DNA from: Rhizobium sp. P40RR-XXII
GTDB taxonomy: Bacteria > Pseudomonadota > Alphaproteobacteria > Rhizobiales > Rhizobiaceae
Assembly (NCBI RefSeq): GCF_012641405.1
Contig: NZ_JABAII010000024.1
Location: 1 to 64,000, forward strand
Reading direction: 5' to 3'
DNA length: 64,000 nucleotides
Position 1 is the first letter of the stretch. Each line of letters starts with the position of its first letter. The position numbers were made by a program, and so were the translations under genes. Of this stretch, positions 1 to 8,707 are shown piece after piece. The notes under the pieces were generated by a model. It saw only the letters and a program-made list of their open reading frames with translations. It did not search any database and had not been told where the DNA came from.

Positions 1-114
1 CGCATCGGTCTCGACGCTCTCAGGGAGTGGATCATCCACAATCCGGAAAAAGCCTTCTCTGCATGGACGCAAAATGCCCCCAGAAGACCCCTGAGAAGTC
101 CGAGTAAAGTTTGA
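1..114 (+). CDS. possible 3' end of an unidentified gene (truncated by window edge)
   Basis: Frame 1 is open from the window edge for 37 codons and ends in TGA. The peptide has an acidic/amphipathic start and an Arg/Pro-rich tail, and I do not recognise it. The other two forward frames also stay open for about 30 codons, so this could be the tail of a real gene or chance. A rhizobial dispersed repeat begins 13 bases after the stop, which fits an intergenic position just downstream of a gene. Confidence 0.3.
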   Translation, partial: RIGLDALREWIIHNPEKAFSAWTQNAPRRPLRSPSKV

Positions 115-126
115 GTCGTGTACTGT

Positions 127-207
127 GAAAGTGGACAGCGGTTTTGCCCGAAATTGCATAAAAGCCATGGAACGGTTCGGCAATTTCGTGAAATGTCGAA
201 CCGTTCC
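127..207 (+). repeat. dispersed intergenic repeat, copy 1
   Basis: An AAAGTGGACAGCGGTTTTG head and a CCGAAATTGC core are followed by a 10-bp inverted repeat, GGAACGGTTC (169-178) with GAACCGTTCC (198-207). The same architecture recurs at 22401-22485, and the head recurs inverted at 34331-34359. It lies between a possible gene end and a convergent transglycosylase gene. Confidence 0.65.
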
Positions 208-236
208 AAGCCGGCTTTCAAAATGTCTCGGTAAAA

Positions 237-1394
237 TCAGTAATTGCCGTTGGCGACATCCGTCAGGCCCTTGCGCTTGGCATCGTAATAGTAGCCCCGG
301 GCATAAAGCTGGACAGCATTGCTTTCCTTGTTTGCGGCCTTGCTGTCTGCCGTCATCCAGGCGCCACGCAGATATTTTGCGGCGTATTTGATGTTCGTCT
401 CGGCATCGAGCAGGCCGGACGCCGGGCCTTCGTAGCCCATGGATTTCGCCGTGTTATACTTGATCTGCATCAGGCCGAAATATCCCGCCCGGTTGTAAGC
501 TTTCGGATTATAGCGGCTCTCGCGATGGACGACGCGATGGATCAGCGATTCCGGAATTTCGTAGAGCTTGGCGTATTTCTGGATGAGCTTGGAGACGTAG
601 CTTTTTTCCTCGGCCGGCACGTCTGAATCGTAATTCGGGGTCGTGGTCATCACTGCGGGAACGACGGTCGGGCCGCTGGTGTCGAAATTGAAGTCATAAT
701 GCATGCGGTTGTCCGCATAGCGTGGCTGGCCGATCTGTGCCGGTGTCGCGAAAGCGACTTCGGCCTGCGCTTGAGATCCGGGACGCGGCGTCGGCACGGC
801 AACCTGAATAGCGGCAACATCCGAGGTCATCGGGATGGTCGGCCCGCCTTGCGCGGCGGAGGCCGAGACCGGCGTCAGGGCGGCGTCGCCGGGGCGTGCC
901 GGATTAGGCATCGGGATCGCGACCACGGAAGGCACAAGCGGCACGTCGGATGCGGCATAGGCCGCGGCTGTCGTGGTATTGGCGGCAGGCGCACCGGTTG
1001 CCGCGGCAATTGCGACCGTTCCCTGGTTGGGCGCGTTTGCCGCCGGGGTGCCGAAACGCGCTTGCGCTGCATCGACCTGCTGCTGGTTCACGGTGCCGGC
1101 AACGGTGTTTACCGTGCCCGGGGCAATACGGCCGGATTTTGCCAGTGCCGTCTGTTGCGGTTGCTGCGGCCCGATAAATGTCGGCGCCGCTGCGGCGATT
1201 ACCGTGCCGCCCGTCGACGAGGGAGTGCCGGTTGCGGTCAGGGTTGTATTCGGATGCGGCACGTTGATGTGTGCCGACGGGAGTTCTGCCTGAGACGTCT
1301 GCTGCTGAGTGCTTGCGCACCCGGCGAGCGCGCCGCACATCATCGCCGACAAGGCAACGCTGCGCTTCAGGCTGGGAAATCCGATCGCTACCAT
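237..1394 (-). CDS. lytic transglycosylase lipoprotein (SLT domain)
   Basis: Predicted 385-residue peptidoglycan lytic transglycosylase, which cleaves the MurNAc-GlcNAc bond to give 1,6-anhydroMurNAc. The start is placed at the ATG giving a short basic N-terminus, a hydrophobic stretch and an LAGC lipobox, so it should be a lipoprotein. A reading from 1523 would bury the signal peptide. Residues about 25-250 are low-complexity Ala/Pro/Thr/Gln, probably a periplasmic linker. The SLT fold is C-terminal: HRES with the putative catalytic Glu near residue 292, then GYFGLMQIKYNTAKSMGY and AETNIKYAAKYL. The family is clear; the substrate and any divisome partner are not. Confidence 0.85.
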   Translation of the reverse strand: MVAIGFPSLKRSVALSAMMCGALAGCASTQQQTSQAELPSAHINVPHPNTTLTATGTPSSTGGTVIAAAAPTFIGPQQPQQTALAKSGRIAPGTVNTVAGTVNQQQVDAAQARFGTPAANAPNQGTVAIAAATGAPAANTTTAAAYAASDVPLVPSVVAIPMPNPARPGDAALTPVSASAAQGGPTIPMTSDVAAIQVAVPTPRPGSQAQAEVAFATPAQIGQPRYADNRMHYDFNFDTSGPTVVPAVMTTTPNYDSDVPAEEKSYVSKLIQKYAKLYEIPESLIHRVVHRESRYNPKAYNRAGYFGLMQIKYNTAKSMGYEGPASGLLDAETNIKYAAKYLRGAWMTADSKAANKESNAVQLYARGYYYDAKRKGLTDVANGNY

Positions 1395-1527
1395 TCTGTC
1401 ACTTTCGAAAAGCCAAACGTAATTTCGATGTAATTCGGCCACAGGACCGCCAAATTCGGTCACGGGATCGATAAAATTATGAATCCCCATTAACCTATCC
1501 GTGATCGGCCCGCAACCCTGCAACGCC

Positions 1528-2163
1528 TCAGGCGGCCATCCGGCGGTATCCGGCGGTCACCGCACCGGCGGCAATCAACAGGGTGCCGCCCGTTCTGTTG
1601 ACGGCACGTTGCACGCTTGCCTTGCGGATGAAGCCGCGGGCCATGTCGGCAACGAACACGTAGATGAGCGAGTTCAATGCCGCCAAAGTGAGAAATGTCG
1701 CCTCCAAAATAAGCGTTTGCTCAAGAAATGGCTTCGATAAGTCGAGAAACTGCGGCACGAAGGCGATGAAGAACACGATGCTCTTTGGGTTGAGCGCCGT
1801 TACAACATATGCGTGCAACATGATTTTTAACGGTTTTTCCTCGGGGAGGTTGTCATTGTCGCCCAGCGGACCCGTCACGATCGGCGCTCTCCACAGCTTG
1901 ATTCCGAGGAAAACGAGGTAGGCGGCGCCGATCAGCTTAAGAATCGTGAACAATGCCGCCGAAGTGGCGAGAAGGGCGCCGAGGCCAGCCAGGGAGGCGG
2001 TCATCGCCGTAAAATCGCCCAAAGTGACGCCCGTCACGGTTGCCAAGGCCGTCTTGCGGCCGTGGCCCAGCGCATAGGATATGACAAGGAGAATGGTGGG
2101 ACCCGGTATGGCCAGCATGATGCAGGACGCGGCGGCGAAAGCGAGCCAGGTTTCGATGGACAT
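1528..2163 (-). CDS. LysE family amino-acid/metabolite exporter
   Basis: A 211-residue inner-membrane protein of the LysE/RhtB translocator family, which exports amino acids such as lysine, homoserine or threonine. The chosen ATG follows a strong GGAGGA; the frame stays open further upstream but without a signal. About six hydrophobic segments are visible, and the family signature PGPTILLVISYALGHGRK lies near residues 28-45, followed by VTGVTLGDF. The family usually runs to 200-215 residues. The substrate cannot be read from sequence. The 20-bp tandem repeat lies 58-142 bases upstream of its start, between it and pfp. Confidence 0.88.
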   Translation of the reverse strand: MSIETWLAFAAASCIMLAIPGPTILLVISYALGHGRKTALATVTGVTLGDFTAMTASLAGLGALLATSAALFTILKLIGAAYLVFLGIKLWRAPIVTGPLGDNDNLPEEKPLKIMLHAYVVTALNPKSIVFFIAFVPQFLDLSKPFLEQTLILEATFLTLAALNSLIYVFVADMARGFIRKASVQRAVNRTGGTLLIAAGAVTAGYRRMAA

Positions 2164-2220
2164 GGAATCCTCCTCTATTCCTCTTCCGCCGTCAGCAAAG
2201 ACACCGGATTTGCGATCCGT

Positions 2221-2305
2221 CAATCCGCTTGATCGAAGATCAGGCCGCTTGATCACAGATCAGTCCGCTTGGTCCCAGATCAGTCCGATTGATCGCCGAT
2301 CAATC
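2221..2305. repeat. four-copy 20-bp tandem repeat forming serial hairpins
   Basis: Four units in exact 20-base phase start at 2221, 2241, 2261 and 2281, with consensus CAGTCCGCTTGATCNCAGAT. Each unit junction reads as TTGATC, three bases, GATCA, so the array can fold into successive short hairpins. The last is a perfect 8-bp arm pair (2287-2294 with 2298-2305) that overlaps the pfp stop codon. It lies between the end of pfp and the lysE-type gene on the same strand. Confidence 0.85.
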
Positions 2306-3515
2306 AGGCTTGTGTGTATTTCTGCCCGATATGGTCCATCACGTTGGCGAACCATGGCTGCGTGATGTCGAATGCCTTGCCGCCCTTGATGCGGGGGAAT
2401 TCGATGGCACGCAGCTTGCCGCCCTGACCTTCGTCATGGCCAGTGACGCCCGATACCTTGTTGAGCGCGCTTTCCACCGCGAGATCGACCATGCCCTGGA
2501 TCAGGCGGAGATCTTCGCCATTTGCGGGCGCGGAGCGCGCGAAATAACCCGACTTCTGCACCATGGAACGTTCGGCACCGATAATCGCGGCGAACTGCTT
2601 CTGGAACCAGCCGCCGACATTGATCGTATCGATCTTCACATGGCCGAAGGCATCACGCTTGACGGCATCGCCGGCGGCTTCGCGTTCGGCGACGATGGCG
2701 TCGAGACCGGCGCCCTCCGACACGAACAACGTCACCTGGCCGGTCTTTTCCATGATGGCGCGCAGGCGTTCGCCTTCCGCCTCGATGTCGAATACCATTT
2801 CCGGCAGATAAAGACCGTCGATGCGCTTCAATTCGGCATTCATCATGAAGCCTTCGACATATTCGTTGGCGCTGGTCTTCTGGATATAGGCGCGCGCCGT
2901 TGCGGCCGTCAGCCAGCCACAGTGGCGGCCCATCACTTCATGAATAACCAGCGTACGCGGCGCGGCAGTCTGTTCGTTGCTGACATTGTCGAAGAAATGC
3001 GCGCCGACCTCGGCTGCCGTCCAGGCGCCAAGAGACTGGCGGATCGGCACGACATCGTTATCAACAGTCTTCGGCAGGCCGACGACGGTCAGATCGTAGC
3101 CGTTGGCGCCGAGATAGGCGGCGAGATCGGCCGCGGTGGTATTCGTGTCGTCGCCGCCGATCGTATGAAGGATGGTGATACCGTCGGAAGCCAGTCGCTC
3201 GGCCGCGACGCGCAACGGGTTTTCGCCTTCCTTGACCAGGCCGCGCTTGACGCAATCGGCGATGTTGGTGAGCTTGACGCGGCTGTTGCCGATCGGCGAG
3301 CCGCCATAGCGATGCAACAAATAGGCCTGTTCACGCATGGTCGGGGTCACTGCGACGCTGTCTCCCAGCAGGACGCCCTGGTAGCCGGACCGATAGGCGA
3401 TGATGTCGAGATCGGGTGCCACGTCGCTGTAGCGCTGGATCAGCCCGCCAACCGCGGAAGAAAGGCAGGGCGCCAATCCGCCGGCGGTGAGCATTGCGAC
3501 TTTCTGTTTGGCCAT
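2304..3515 (-). CDS. pfp: pyrophosphate-dependent 6-phosphofructokinase
   Basis: A 403-residue phosphofructokinase that phosphorylates fructose 6-phosphate to the 1,6-bisphosphate in the cytoplasm. ATP enzymes carry GGDGS and PGTIDND. Here the motifs are GGDDT (residues 120-124) and PKTVDND (148-154). Asp123 and Lys149 are the substitutions that mark the PPi-using class, and Asp152 is the expected catalytic base. MGRHCGW also matches the family. The start has GGAGGA just upstream. The reaction is reversible, so it could run in glycolysis or gluconeogenesis. The stop codon sits inside the 20-bp repeat array. Confidence 0.93.
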   Translation of the reverse strand: MAKQKVAMLTAGGLAPCLSSAVGGLIQRYSDVAPDLDIIAYRSGYQGVLLGDSVAVTPTMREQAYLLHRYGGSPIGNSRVKLTNIADCVKRGLVKEGENPLRVAAERLASDGITILHTIGGDDTNTTAADLAAYLGANGYDLTVVGLPKTVDNDVVPIRQSLGAWTAAEVGAHFFDNVSNEQTAAPRTLVIHEVMGRHCGWLTAATARAYIQKTSANEYVEGFMMNAELKRIDGLYLPEMVFDIEAEGERLRAIMEKTGQVTLFVSEGAGLDAIVAEREAAGDAVKRDAFGHVKIDTINVGGWFQKQFAAIIGAERSMVQKSGYFARSAPANGEDLRLIQGMVDLAVESALNKVSGVTGHDEGQGGKLRAIEFPRIKGGKAFDITQPWFANVMDHIGQKYTQA

Positions 3516-3788
3516 GGAGATCCTCCTTGCAGTCAAGCTGCTTCATTTCAAAGGTTGCGGTGGGAATGGATGCGACAGGCGGGCATGGGTGTAAAGTAAA
3601 GAATTTAAGAAATCCGCGGTTTGTTTGGCCGTTGGACGGCAGATCGTGCACAATTGGATGAGGTGCGAAGTACGCAATCATTACCAAATTGTGAAAAGAG
3701 TTTTCCGCCTTGCGACGAATGGACTGCTTGCAATGGCAACCATAATTTGATCAAGGTGTTCTACTGTTTAGAGGCTGCTGGAACCACC

Positions 3789-4499
3789 ATGTCGTTTTGG
3801 GAAAAATTGCTGAATGCTATCGGTAGCACTGCCGGCAATGCCCTGTCCGCGGTGGTCGAGGCTATTCGCACCGTCTTCGAAGGCGACCCGGAAACCCGGC
3901 GCAAAGTGGCCTTTTCCGTCGCCATTATCGCGCTTTCCGCCAAGATGGCGAAGGCCGACGGCGTGGTGACGGAAAACGAGATCAATGCGTTTCGCGAGAT
4001 CTTCGAATTTCCTCCCGACCAGGCCAAGAATGTCGCACGCCTTTATAATCTGGCGCGTCAGGACGTGGCCGGCTACGAGGCCTATGCGGAGCGACTGTCT
4101 TCGCTTTGCGAGACCTGCACGAAGAACTGCCCGGTGCTGGAAGACGTGCTGGACGGCCTGTTCCATATCGCCAAGGCCGACGGCTTGATCCATGAGAAGG
4201 AAACGGCATTCCTTCAGCATGTCGCCGAAATCTTCCATATGAGCGAAGAGCGGTTCGAGCAGATCATGGCCCGCCATGTGAGTGTCGGCGGCCGTGACCC
4301 CTACAAGGTGCTCGGCGTATCGCGGCAGGACGATTTTCCGACGATCCGCCGCCGCTATCATGGCCTCGTCTATGAGAACCATCCGGATCGTCTCGTGTCG
4401 CGTGGGGTTCCGGAAGAGTTTCATGCCATCGCCAATGAGCGCATGGCAGCCCTGAATGCGGCTTATGCCGAGATCGAGAAAGAACGCCGCGCCGCATGA
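3789..4499 (+). CDS. TerB/J-domain protein, DjlA-like co-chaperone
   Basis: A 236-residue protein joining a TerB-like helical domain to a C-terminal DnaJ J domain. Two internal KADG motifs (residues 55-58 and 129-132, followed by acidic residues) mark the TerB halves. The J domain begins at DPYKVLGVS (170-178), and its HPD triad at 198-200 is the DnaK-stimulating motif. The DjlA-type N-terminal membrane anchor is not obvious; the first 30 residues are only amphipathic. The gene overlaps the amidase gene by 4 bases, so the two are probably co-translated. It is transcribed divergently from pfp across about 270 bases. The start lacks a strong Shine-Dalgarno. Confidence 0.82.
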   Translation: MSFWEKLLNAIGSTAGNALSAVVEAIRTVFEGDPETRRKVAFSVAIIALSAKMAKADGVVTENEINAFREIFEFPPDQAKNVARLYNLARQDVAGYEAYAERLSSLCETCTKNCPVLEDVLDGLFHIAKADGLIHEKETAFLQHVAEIFHMSEERFEQIMARHVSVGGRDPYKVLGVSRQDDFPTIRRRYHGLVYENHPDRLVSRGVPEEFHAIANERMAALNAAYAEIEKERRAA

Positions 4500-5257
4500 G
4501 TGCATTTAAGGCCGATTTCACTCGCGCCCATGTGCAGCCTTCGCCGAACCATGGCGAGCGGCGGGATGGGCGTCGGCCTGACATCATTCTTCTGCACTAT
4601 ACCGGCATGGGTACCGCCGAGGGTGCTCTCGATTGGCTCTGTCGCCCGGAGAGCCAGGTGTCGAGCCATTATTTCGTTTTCGAGGACGGCCGTATCGTGC
4701 AGCTCGTTCCGGAAGAGCGTCGTGCCTGGCATGCGGGCAAGAGCTCCTGGCATGGTGATATCGATATCAATTCGCGGTCGATCGGCATAGAGATCGCCAA
4801 TGCCGGCCATCCGGGCGGGCTGCCGGATTTCCCCGATGCGCAGGTCGAAGCGGTCGTCGAACTGTGTCGCGATTGCGGCCAACGCTGGGCAATCGCGCCT
4901 GAACGCGTGCTCGGACACTCCGATGTGGCGCCCGTGCGGAAGGTGGATCCGGGCGAGAAATTTCCTTGGGCGGAGCTGGCTAAGGCAGGGGTGGGACACT
5001 GGGTGGAACCGACGCCGATCACCGGCGGCAGGTTCTTCCAGAAGGGCGATGTCGGCCAACCGATCGAGGCGCTGCAGTCCATGCTTTCGCTTTATGGCTA
5101 CAGCACTGAAATAACGGGGGAATTCTCGGAGAAGCTGAAGGGGGACGTCGAAGCCTTTCAGCGCCATTTCCGCCAGGAGCGCGTAGATGGCATTGCCGAT
5201 TTTTCCACGATCGATACGCTTCATCGCCTCCTGTCCGCGCTGCCCCGCTATTCGTAG
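4496..5257 (+). CDS. N-acetylmuramoyl-L-alanine amidase, AmpD/AmiD type with PG-binding domain
   Basis: A 253-residue zinc amidase_2 enzyme that splits the MurNAc-L-Ala bond in muropeptide recycling or wall turnover. By alignment with AmpD the zinc ligands are His34 (LLHYTGM), His141 (GHSDVAP) and Asp151, with Lys149 as the supporting catalytic residue; the spacing matches AmpD. Unlike E. coli AmpD (about 183 residues) it carries a C-terminal PG_binding_1 domain (about 180-250, FQKGDVGQPIEALQSML). No signal peptide is visible, which favours cytoplasmic recycling. The ATG overlaps the preceding stop in an ATGA junction. Confidence 0.9.
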   Translation: MSAFKADFTRAHVQPSPNHGERRDGRRPDIILLHYTGMGTAEGALDWLCRPESQVSSHYFVFEDGRIVQLVPEERRAWHAGKSSWHGDIDINSRSIGIEIANAGHPGGLPDFPDAQVEAVVELCRDCGQRWAIAPERVLGHSDVAPVRKVDPGEKFPWAELAKAGVGHWVEPTPITGGRFFQKGDVGQPIEALQSMLSLYGYSTEITGEFSEKLKGDVEAFQRHFRQERVDGIADFSTIDTLHRLLSALPRYS

Positions 5258-5523
5258 CCTCGCGGCCGTCGCTGCTTATGTTTATAGCCGGCTATTGATG
5301 AGAAAATGCGTAACCCCCTGCTACGCCACATCTTTTCCCTATTATCTCCGCATTGCATTGGTCTAACGACGCTCGCTGAACGGCGGTCGCGCCGTCTGGG
5401 TTTGTGTGTCGCGCGGCCGTAGACGACTAATGGGGACTGTACATTCCGGCGGCTCTTTTTGCCTCCAGCCGGACGTGACGGCTTGTGCCGTCCGCGGTCC
5501 CGCCCCTGGAGACAAAAGACTAC

Positions 5524-6081
5524 ATGAAAAATTTGATTGTTGCGGCTGCAGCATGCGTGGGCGTGCTGCTGGCGGGATATGATTGCGCCTTTGCGGGCCA
5601 GCGTGACGCAAAGCAGAAAACAGTTCCACTCAAGATCGTCAGCCGCACCACCGGCTTTCCGATGCCAAACGTTCCCGCCGAATTGCGTGACGCTGACACC
5701 TCCTTCGCACGACAAAATCGTTACTCCGCCCTGATTGCCAAATATGCCAAGCAGAACGGCGTTGCTGTCGAACTGGCGACCGCCGTCATTCGGATCGAAA
5801 GCAATTTCAATCCGAAAACCAGGGGCAGTGCAGGCGAGATCGGCCTCATGCAGATCAAGCCGGCAACTGCGCGGCTTATGGGATATGCCGGAGGGGCCAA
5901 GGGGCTCTACGATCCCGAGACGAACATCAAGTTCGGCATGAAATATCTTGCCATGGCGCAGGATCTCGGCGGCGGTCCGACCTGCAACACCATTCTCAAA
6001 TACAATGCCGGCCACGGCGCCACGCGCATGAATCCGATCTCGAAGCGTTATTGCGGCAAGGTACTGGCGCTTCTGGACTGA
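5524..6081 (+). CDS. secreted lytic transglycosylase (SLT domain)
   Basis: A 185-residue periplasmic lytic transglycosylase. It has an N-terminal signal peptide (about 1-24, ending near AFA), then a compact SLT domain with IRIESNFNP (putative catalytic Glu92), GEIGLMQIKPATARLMGY and ETNIKFGMKYL. The chosen ATG follows CTGGAGA and gives the signal peptide. It is the second transglycosylase in the first 6 kb and follows the amidase gene on the same strand. The 266-base leader contains a GACGGC/GCCGTC hairpin (5477-5492) of unknown meaning. The function is supported by motifs; its physiological role is unknown. Confidence 0.87.
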   Translation: MKNLIVAAAACVGVLLAGYDCAFAGQRDAKQKTVPLKIVSRTTGFPMPNVPAELRDADTSFARQNRYSALIAKYAKQNGVAVELATAVIRIESNFNPKTRGSAGEIGLMQIKPATARLMGYAGGAKGLYDPETNIKFGMKYLAMAQDLGGGPTCNTILKYNAGHGATRMNPISKRYCGKVLALLD

Positions 6082-6162
6082 CATCCACGGAGCCAGGGAT
6101 TACGGGTAGGGCGGAATCGCTTTTCATGCTATCGAACCGCTATTGTTTGCGAGGATCATAGC

Positions 6163-7356
6163 ATGGCAGCGGATTTCAAATTCATCGTCGTCGGCCGGGG
6201 CATGATGGGGGCGGCCGCTGCCCGTCACCTGGCCAGGCAAACCGACGGCGTTGCCGTCATCGGGCCGGATGAACCCGAAGATCGCGCCAGCCATCGGGGT
6301 GTCTTCGGCAGCCATTACGACGAAGGCCGCATTACTCGGACGATCGATCCCGATGCCGATTGGGCCCGCCTCGCGAACCGTTCGATCAGCCGCTATGCGG
6401 AAATCGAACGGGATAGCGGCATCCAGTTCTATGCGCCCGTCGGCTGCCTGGTCGTTGGTCCCAAGCGCGGCGGCGGCAACGGCTATGTCGGAGATGTCGT
6501 CGACGCAGCGGAGCGGCTCGGCGTTCAAACGGAAATCCTCGCCGACGCGGAGCTTAGGAAGAAGTTCCCCTTCTTCTCATTCGTATCGGGAAGCGAAGGC
6601 GTCTTTGAACCGCGTGGCGCAGGTCACATCAGTCCGCGCCGGCTGGTGAAGGCACAGTCGCTGCTGGCGGAAAAAGCCGGCGCCCGGGTCATCAAGCAGA
6701 CGGCGCTGTCGATCCGCGAAGAGGGTGGTCTGGCGGTCGTCACGACCGCAGAGGGAGAGACCTTCAGCGCGGAAAAAATCCTGCTGGCCGCCGGCGGTTT
6801 CTCCATTGCGGAGAATCTCTTGCCGCGACCTGTTGAGATGAAGGTTTATGGCCGCACCGTCACTTTCTTCGAGGTCAGCGAAGCGGAAGCAGAGGCTCTT
6901 TCCGGCATGCCCTCGCTGATATCCGTGACGCCCGATGACGTGGACAGCATCTATATGCTGCCGCCGATCCGCTATCCCGACGGCAGGCACTATATCAAGA
7001 TCGGCGGCGATCCCGATGATCTTCAATTCGAGACCGAGACGGAATTGCGCGCCTGGTTTCGCACGGCTGGGCGCGACAAAGCCCGCGAACACCTAGTGCG
7101 GATTTTCCACGAGCTCGTCCCCGGGGTGAAGCGCCCTCCGGCTTTCACCAATTCCTGTGCCGTTTCCTATTCGCCGACGGGTTATCCGATGATCGGTTAT
7201 ACGTCGTCGCCGCGCGTTGCTGTTCTGACGGGCGGCTGCGGCACGGCTGCCAAGAGTTCCGATGAAATCGGCCGCCTGGGAGCTGAGCTGCTGCTCGCAG
7301 GCCGAATCAAGGACGAGGGCTACGGCACGGATTTCTCAGCGCATTTCCGCAACTGA
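6163..7356 (+). CDS. FAD-dependent amine/amino-acid oxidoreductase (DAO family)
   Basis: A 397-residue flavoprotein with an N-terminal dinucleotide-binding motif, VVGRGMMGAAAARHLARQ (about residues 9-26), followed by an acidic residue region. The overall arrangement is that of sarcosine oxidase/N-methyltryptophan oxidase relatives in the DAO family. These enzymes oxidise secondary amines or amino acids using FAD and oxygen. The C-terminal segment TGGCGTAAKSSDEIGRLGAELLL fits the FAD-closing region. GAGG lies a few bases before the ATG. The gene appears monocistronic, ending just before rnpB. The substrate is unknown. Confidence 0.78.
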   Translation: MAADFKFIVVGRGMMGAAAARHLARQTDGVAVIGPDEPEDRASHRGVFGSHYDEGRITRTIDPDADWARLANRSISRYAEIERDSGIQFYAPVGCLVVGPKRGGGNGYVGDVVDAAERLGVQTEILADAELRKKFPFFSFVSGSEGVFEPRGAGHISPRRLVKAQSLLAEKAGARVIKQTALSIREEGGLAVVTTAEGETFSAEKILLAAGGFSIAENLLPRPVEMKVYGRTVTFFEVSEAEAEALSGMPSLISVTPDDVDSIYMLPPIRYPDGRHYIKIGGDPDDLQFETETELRAWFRTAGRDKAREHLVRIFHELVPGVKRPPAFTNSCAVSYSPTGYPMIGYTSSPRVAVLTGGCGTAAKSSDEIGRLGAELLLAGRIKDEGYGTDFSAHFRN

Positions 7357-7422
7357 CATCCGCTCTTCATGTAGCCGCATATTTCGGTGGCAATTGCGGG
7401 CGGTCTCGGTTAATGAGCCAGT

Positions 7423-7819
<397 letters not shown>

Positions 7820-7975
7820 AAATCATCACGCTTGTCCGAAAGGCGTGTTTCCCGCTTTCCGCAAATAATTTCAAGGGGAGCGGGATGCCCCGTATTTCCG
7901 GGGGCTGAGGCCTTGGCGAATGAGGCTTTTCGCCTATGAAAACAATCCGTTTCGACACGTCGGCTGAAGCCAATC

Positions 7976-7990
7976 CTAACCTTTCGTTAA
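7976..7990 (+). promoter_or_regulatory. near-consensus CtrA-type binding site
   Basis: The sequence CTAA, seven bases, TTAA matches seven of eight positions of the alphaproteobacterial CtrA consensus TTAA-N7-TTAA, and is directly followed by another TTAAC. It lies about 250 bases before mraZ, the first dcw gene. CtrA controls division genes in several alphaproteobacteria. A single site with a mismatch in an AT-rich patch is weak evidence. Confidence 0.3.
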
Positions 7991-8042
7991 ACTTAACGGC
8001 TTATGAATATTCGAGCTGATGCCATGCCGGACGTGGCTTCAT

Positions 8043-8076
8043 CCCATTGACGCCCATATGGTCCCATGGTATCCCA
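8043..8076 (-). promoter_or_regulatory. MraZ-type operator: four CCCA (TGGG) boxes at 10-base spacing
   Basis: CCCA occurs at 8043, 8053, 8063 and 8073, exactly one helical turn apart; three of the four are preceded by T (TCCCA). On the reverse strand this is a run of TGGG boxes separated by six bases. The E. coli MraZ operator is described as TGGGN direct repeats separated by five bases, the same 10-base period. It lies upstream of mraZ, so autoregulation of the dcw cluster is the obvious inference. The reversed orientation and 165-base distance to the start are unusual. Confidence 0.72.
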
Positions 8077-8240
8077 AAAGAACACTGCATACGGGCAAAT
8101 CAGTGCCCAATCATCGCAAGGCCGTGATTGCTTCCGTTCTGGAAGTGTCGAAGGGGCGTTGGCTCTTTCGGCTTGCGAAGCTGTGTCCGATTTTGGCTGT
8201 GCCTGCCAGTGTGTAGCTGCTTGCGGGTCATGGGGGACGG

Positions 8241-8693
8241 GTGTTTCGCGTCATGAACCGCTTCCTGTCAAATGCGACCAACCGGATCGATACCAAGGGG
8301 CGGGTTTCCGTGCCGGCGGTATTTCGTTCCGTGCTGGCCGAGCGCAATATTCAGGAGCTGTACTGCTTCCAGGATTTTGTGTTCCCGGCGATCAGTGTCG
8401 GCGGTCTCGATCTGCTCGATCGCTTCGAGCGGCAGATTGCGGCGGAGGATCCGTTTTCGCCGGCGGCAAATCAGATGTCGCTCCTCATTCATGGGGGCGG
8501 GGTCTTTATGAAGCTCGACGCGGAAGGGCGGTTGATGGTCACGGATTTCATCCGCGATTTCACCGGAATTTCGGGCGAAGTGACCTTCGTCGGACGGGCG
8601 GATCATTTTCAATTGTGGCGACCGGAGGCCTTCCTGGCTTTGCAGGCGCAGGCACGAGAGGAGCGCAGGCTGGCGGGCAGGCGCTCGGAATAG
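8241..8693 (+). CDS. mraZ: MraZ, dcw-cluster transcriptional regulator
   Basis: A 150-residue regulator with two AbrB-like half domains, each carrying the DxxxR DNA-binding signature: [10 protein letters not shown] near the N-terminus and LDAEGRLMV in the second half. MraZ rings bind repeated TGGG boxes and modulate dcw transcription; a matching array lies upstream. The GTG start used here follows GGGGGA closely and adds MFRV. The ATG twelve bases later (MNRFLSN) is the alternative and is what I recall for rhizobial MraZ. Its stop lies 14 bases before rsmH, so the pair is operonic. Confidence 0.93.
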   Translation: MFRVMNRFLSNATNRIDTKGRVSVPAVFRSVLAERNIQELYCFQDFVFPAISVGGLDLLDRFERQIAAEDPFSPAANQMSLLIHGGGVFMKLDAEGRLMVTDFIRDFTGISGEVTFVGRADHFQLWRPEAFLALQAQAREERRLAGRRSE

Positions 8694-8707
8694 AATGGGG
8701 AAACGGA

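Larger units (their letters stand above)
7820..8240. other. 421-base non-coding region upstream of mraZ
   Basis: This is the spacer between rnpB and the dcw cluster. It contains a possible rnpB terminator hairpin, a GGCGAA/TTCGCC stem (7915-7934), a near-consensus CtrA-type site and the four-box MraZ-type array, both listed separately. After the array, about 165 bases lead to the mraZ start without a convincing gene. No clear -35/-10 pair could be assigned by eye. Confidence 0.5.

Noticed and set aside
2221-2305. CRISPR array
   Set aside because: The 20-bp units are directly adjacent with no spacers, and there are no cas genes.
8066-8707. Long in-frame N-terminal extension of rsmH through mraZ
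   Set aside because: mraZ is coded in another frame across it, and the ATG at 8708 has a good Shine-Dalgarno and gives the normal RsmH length.
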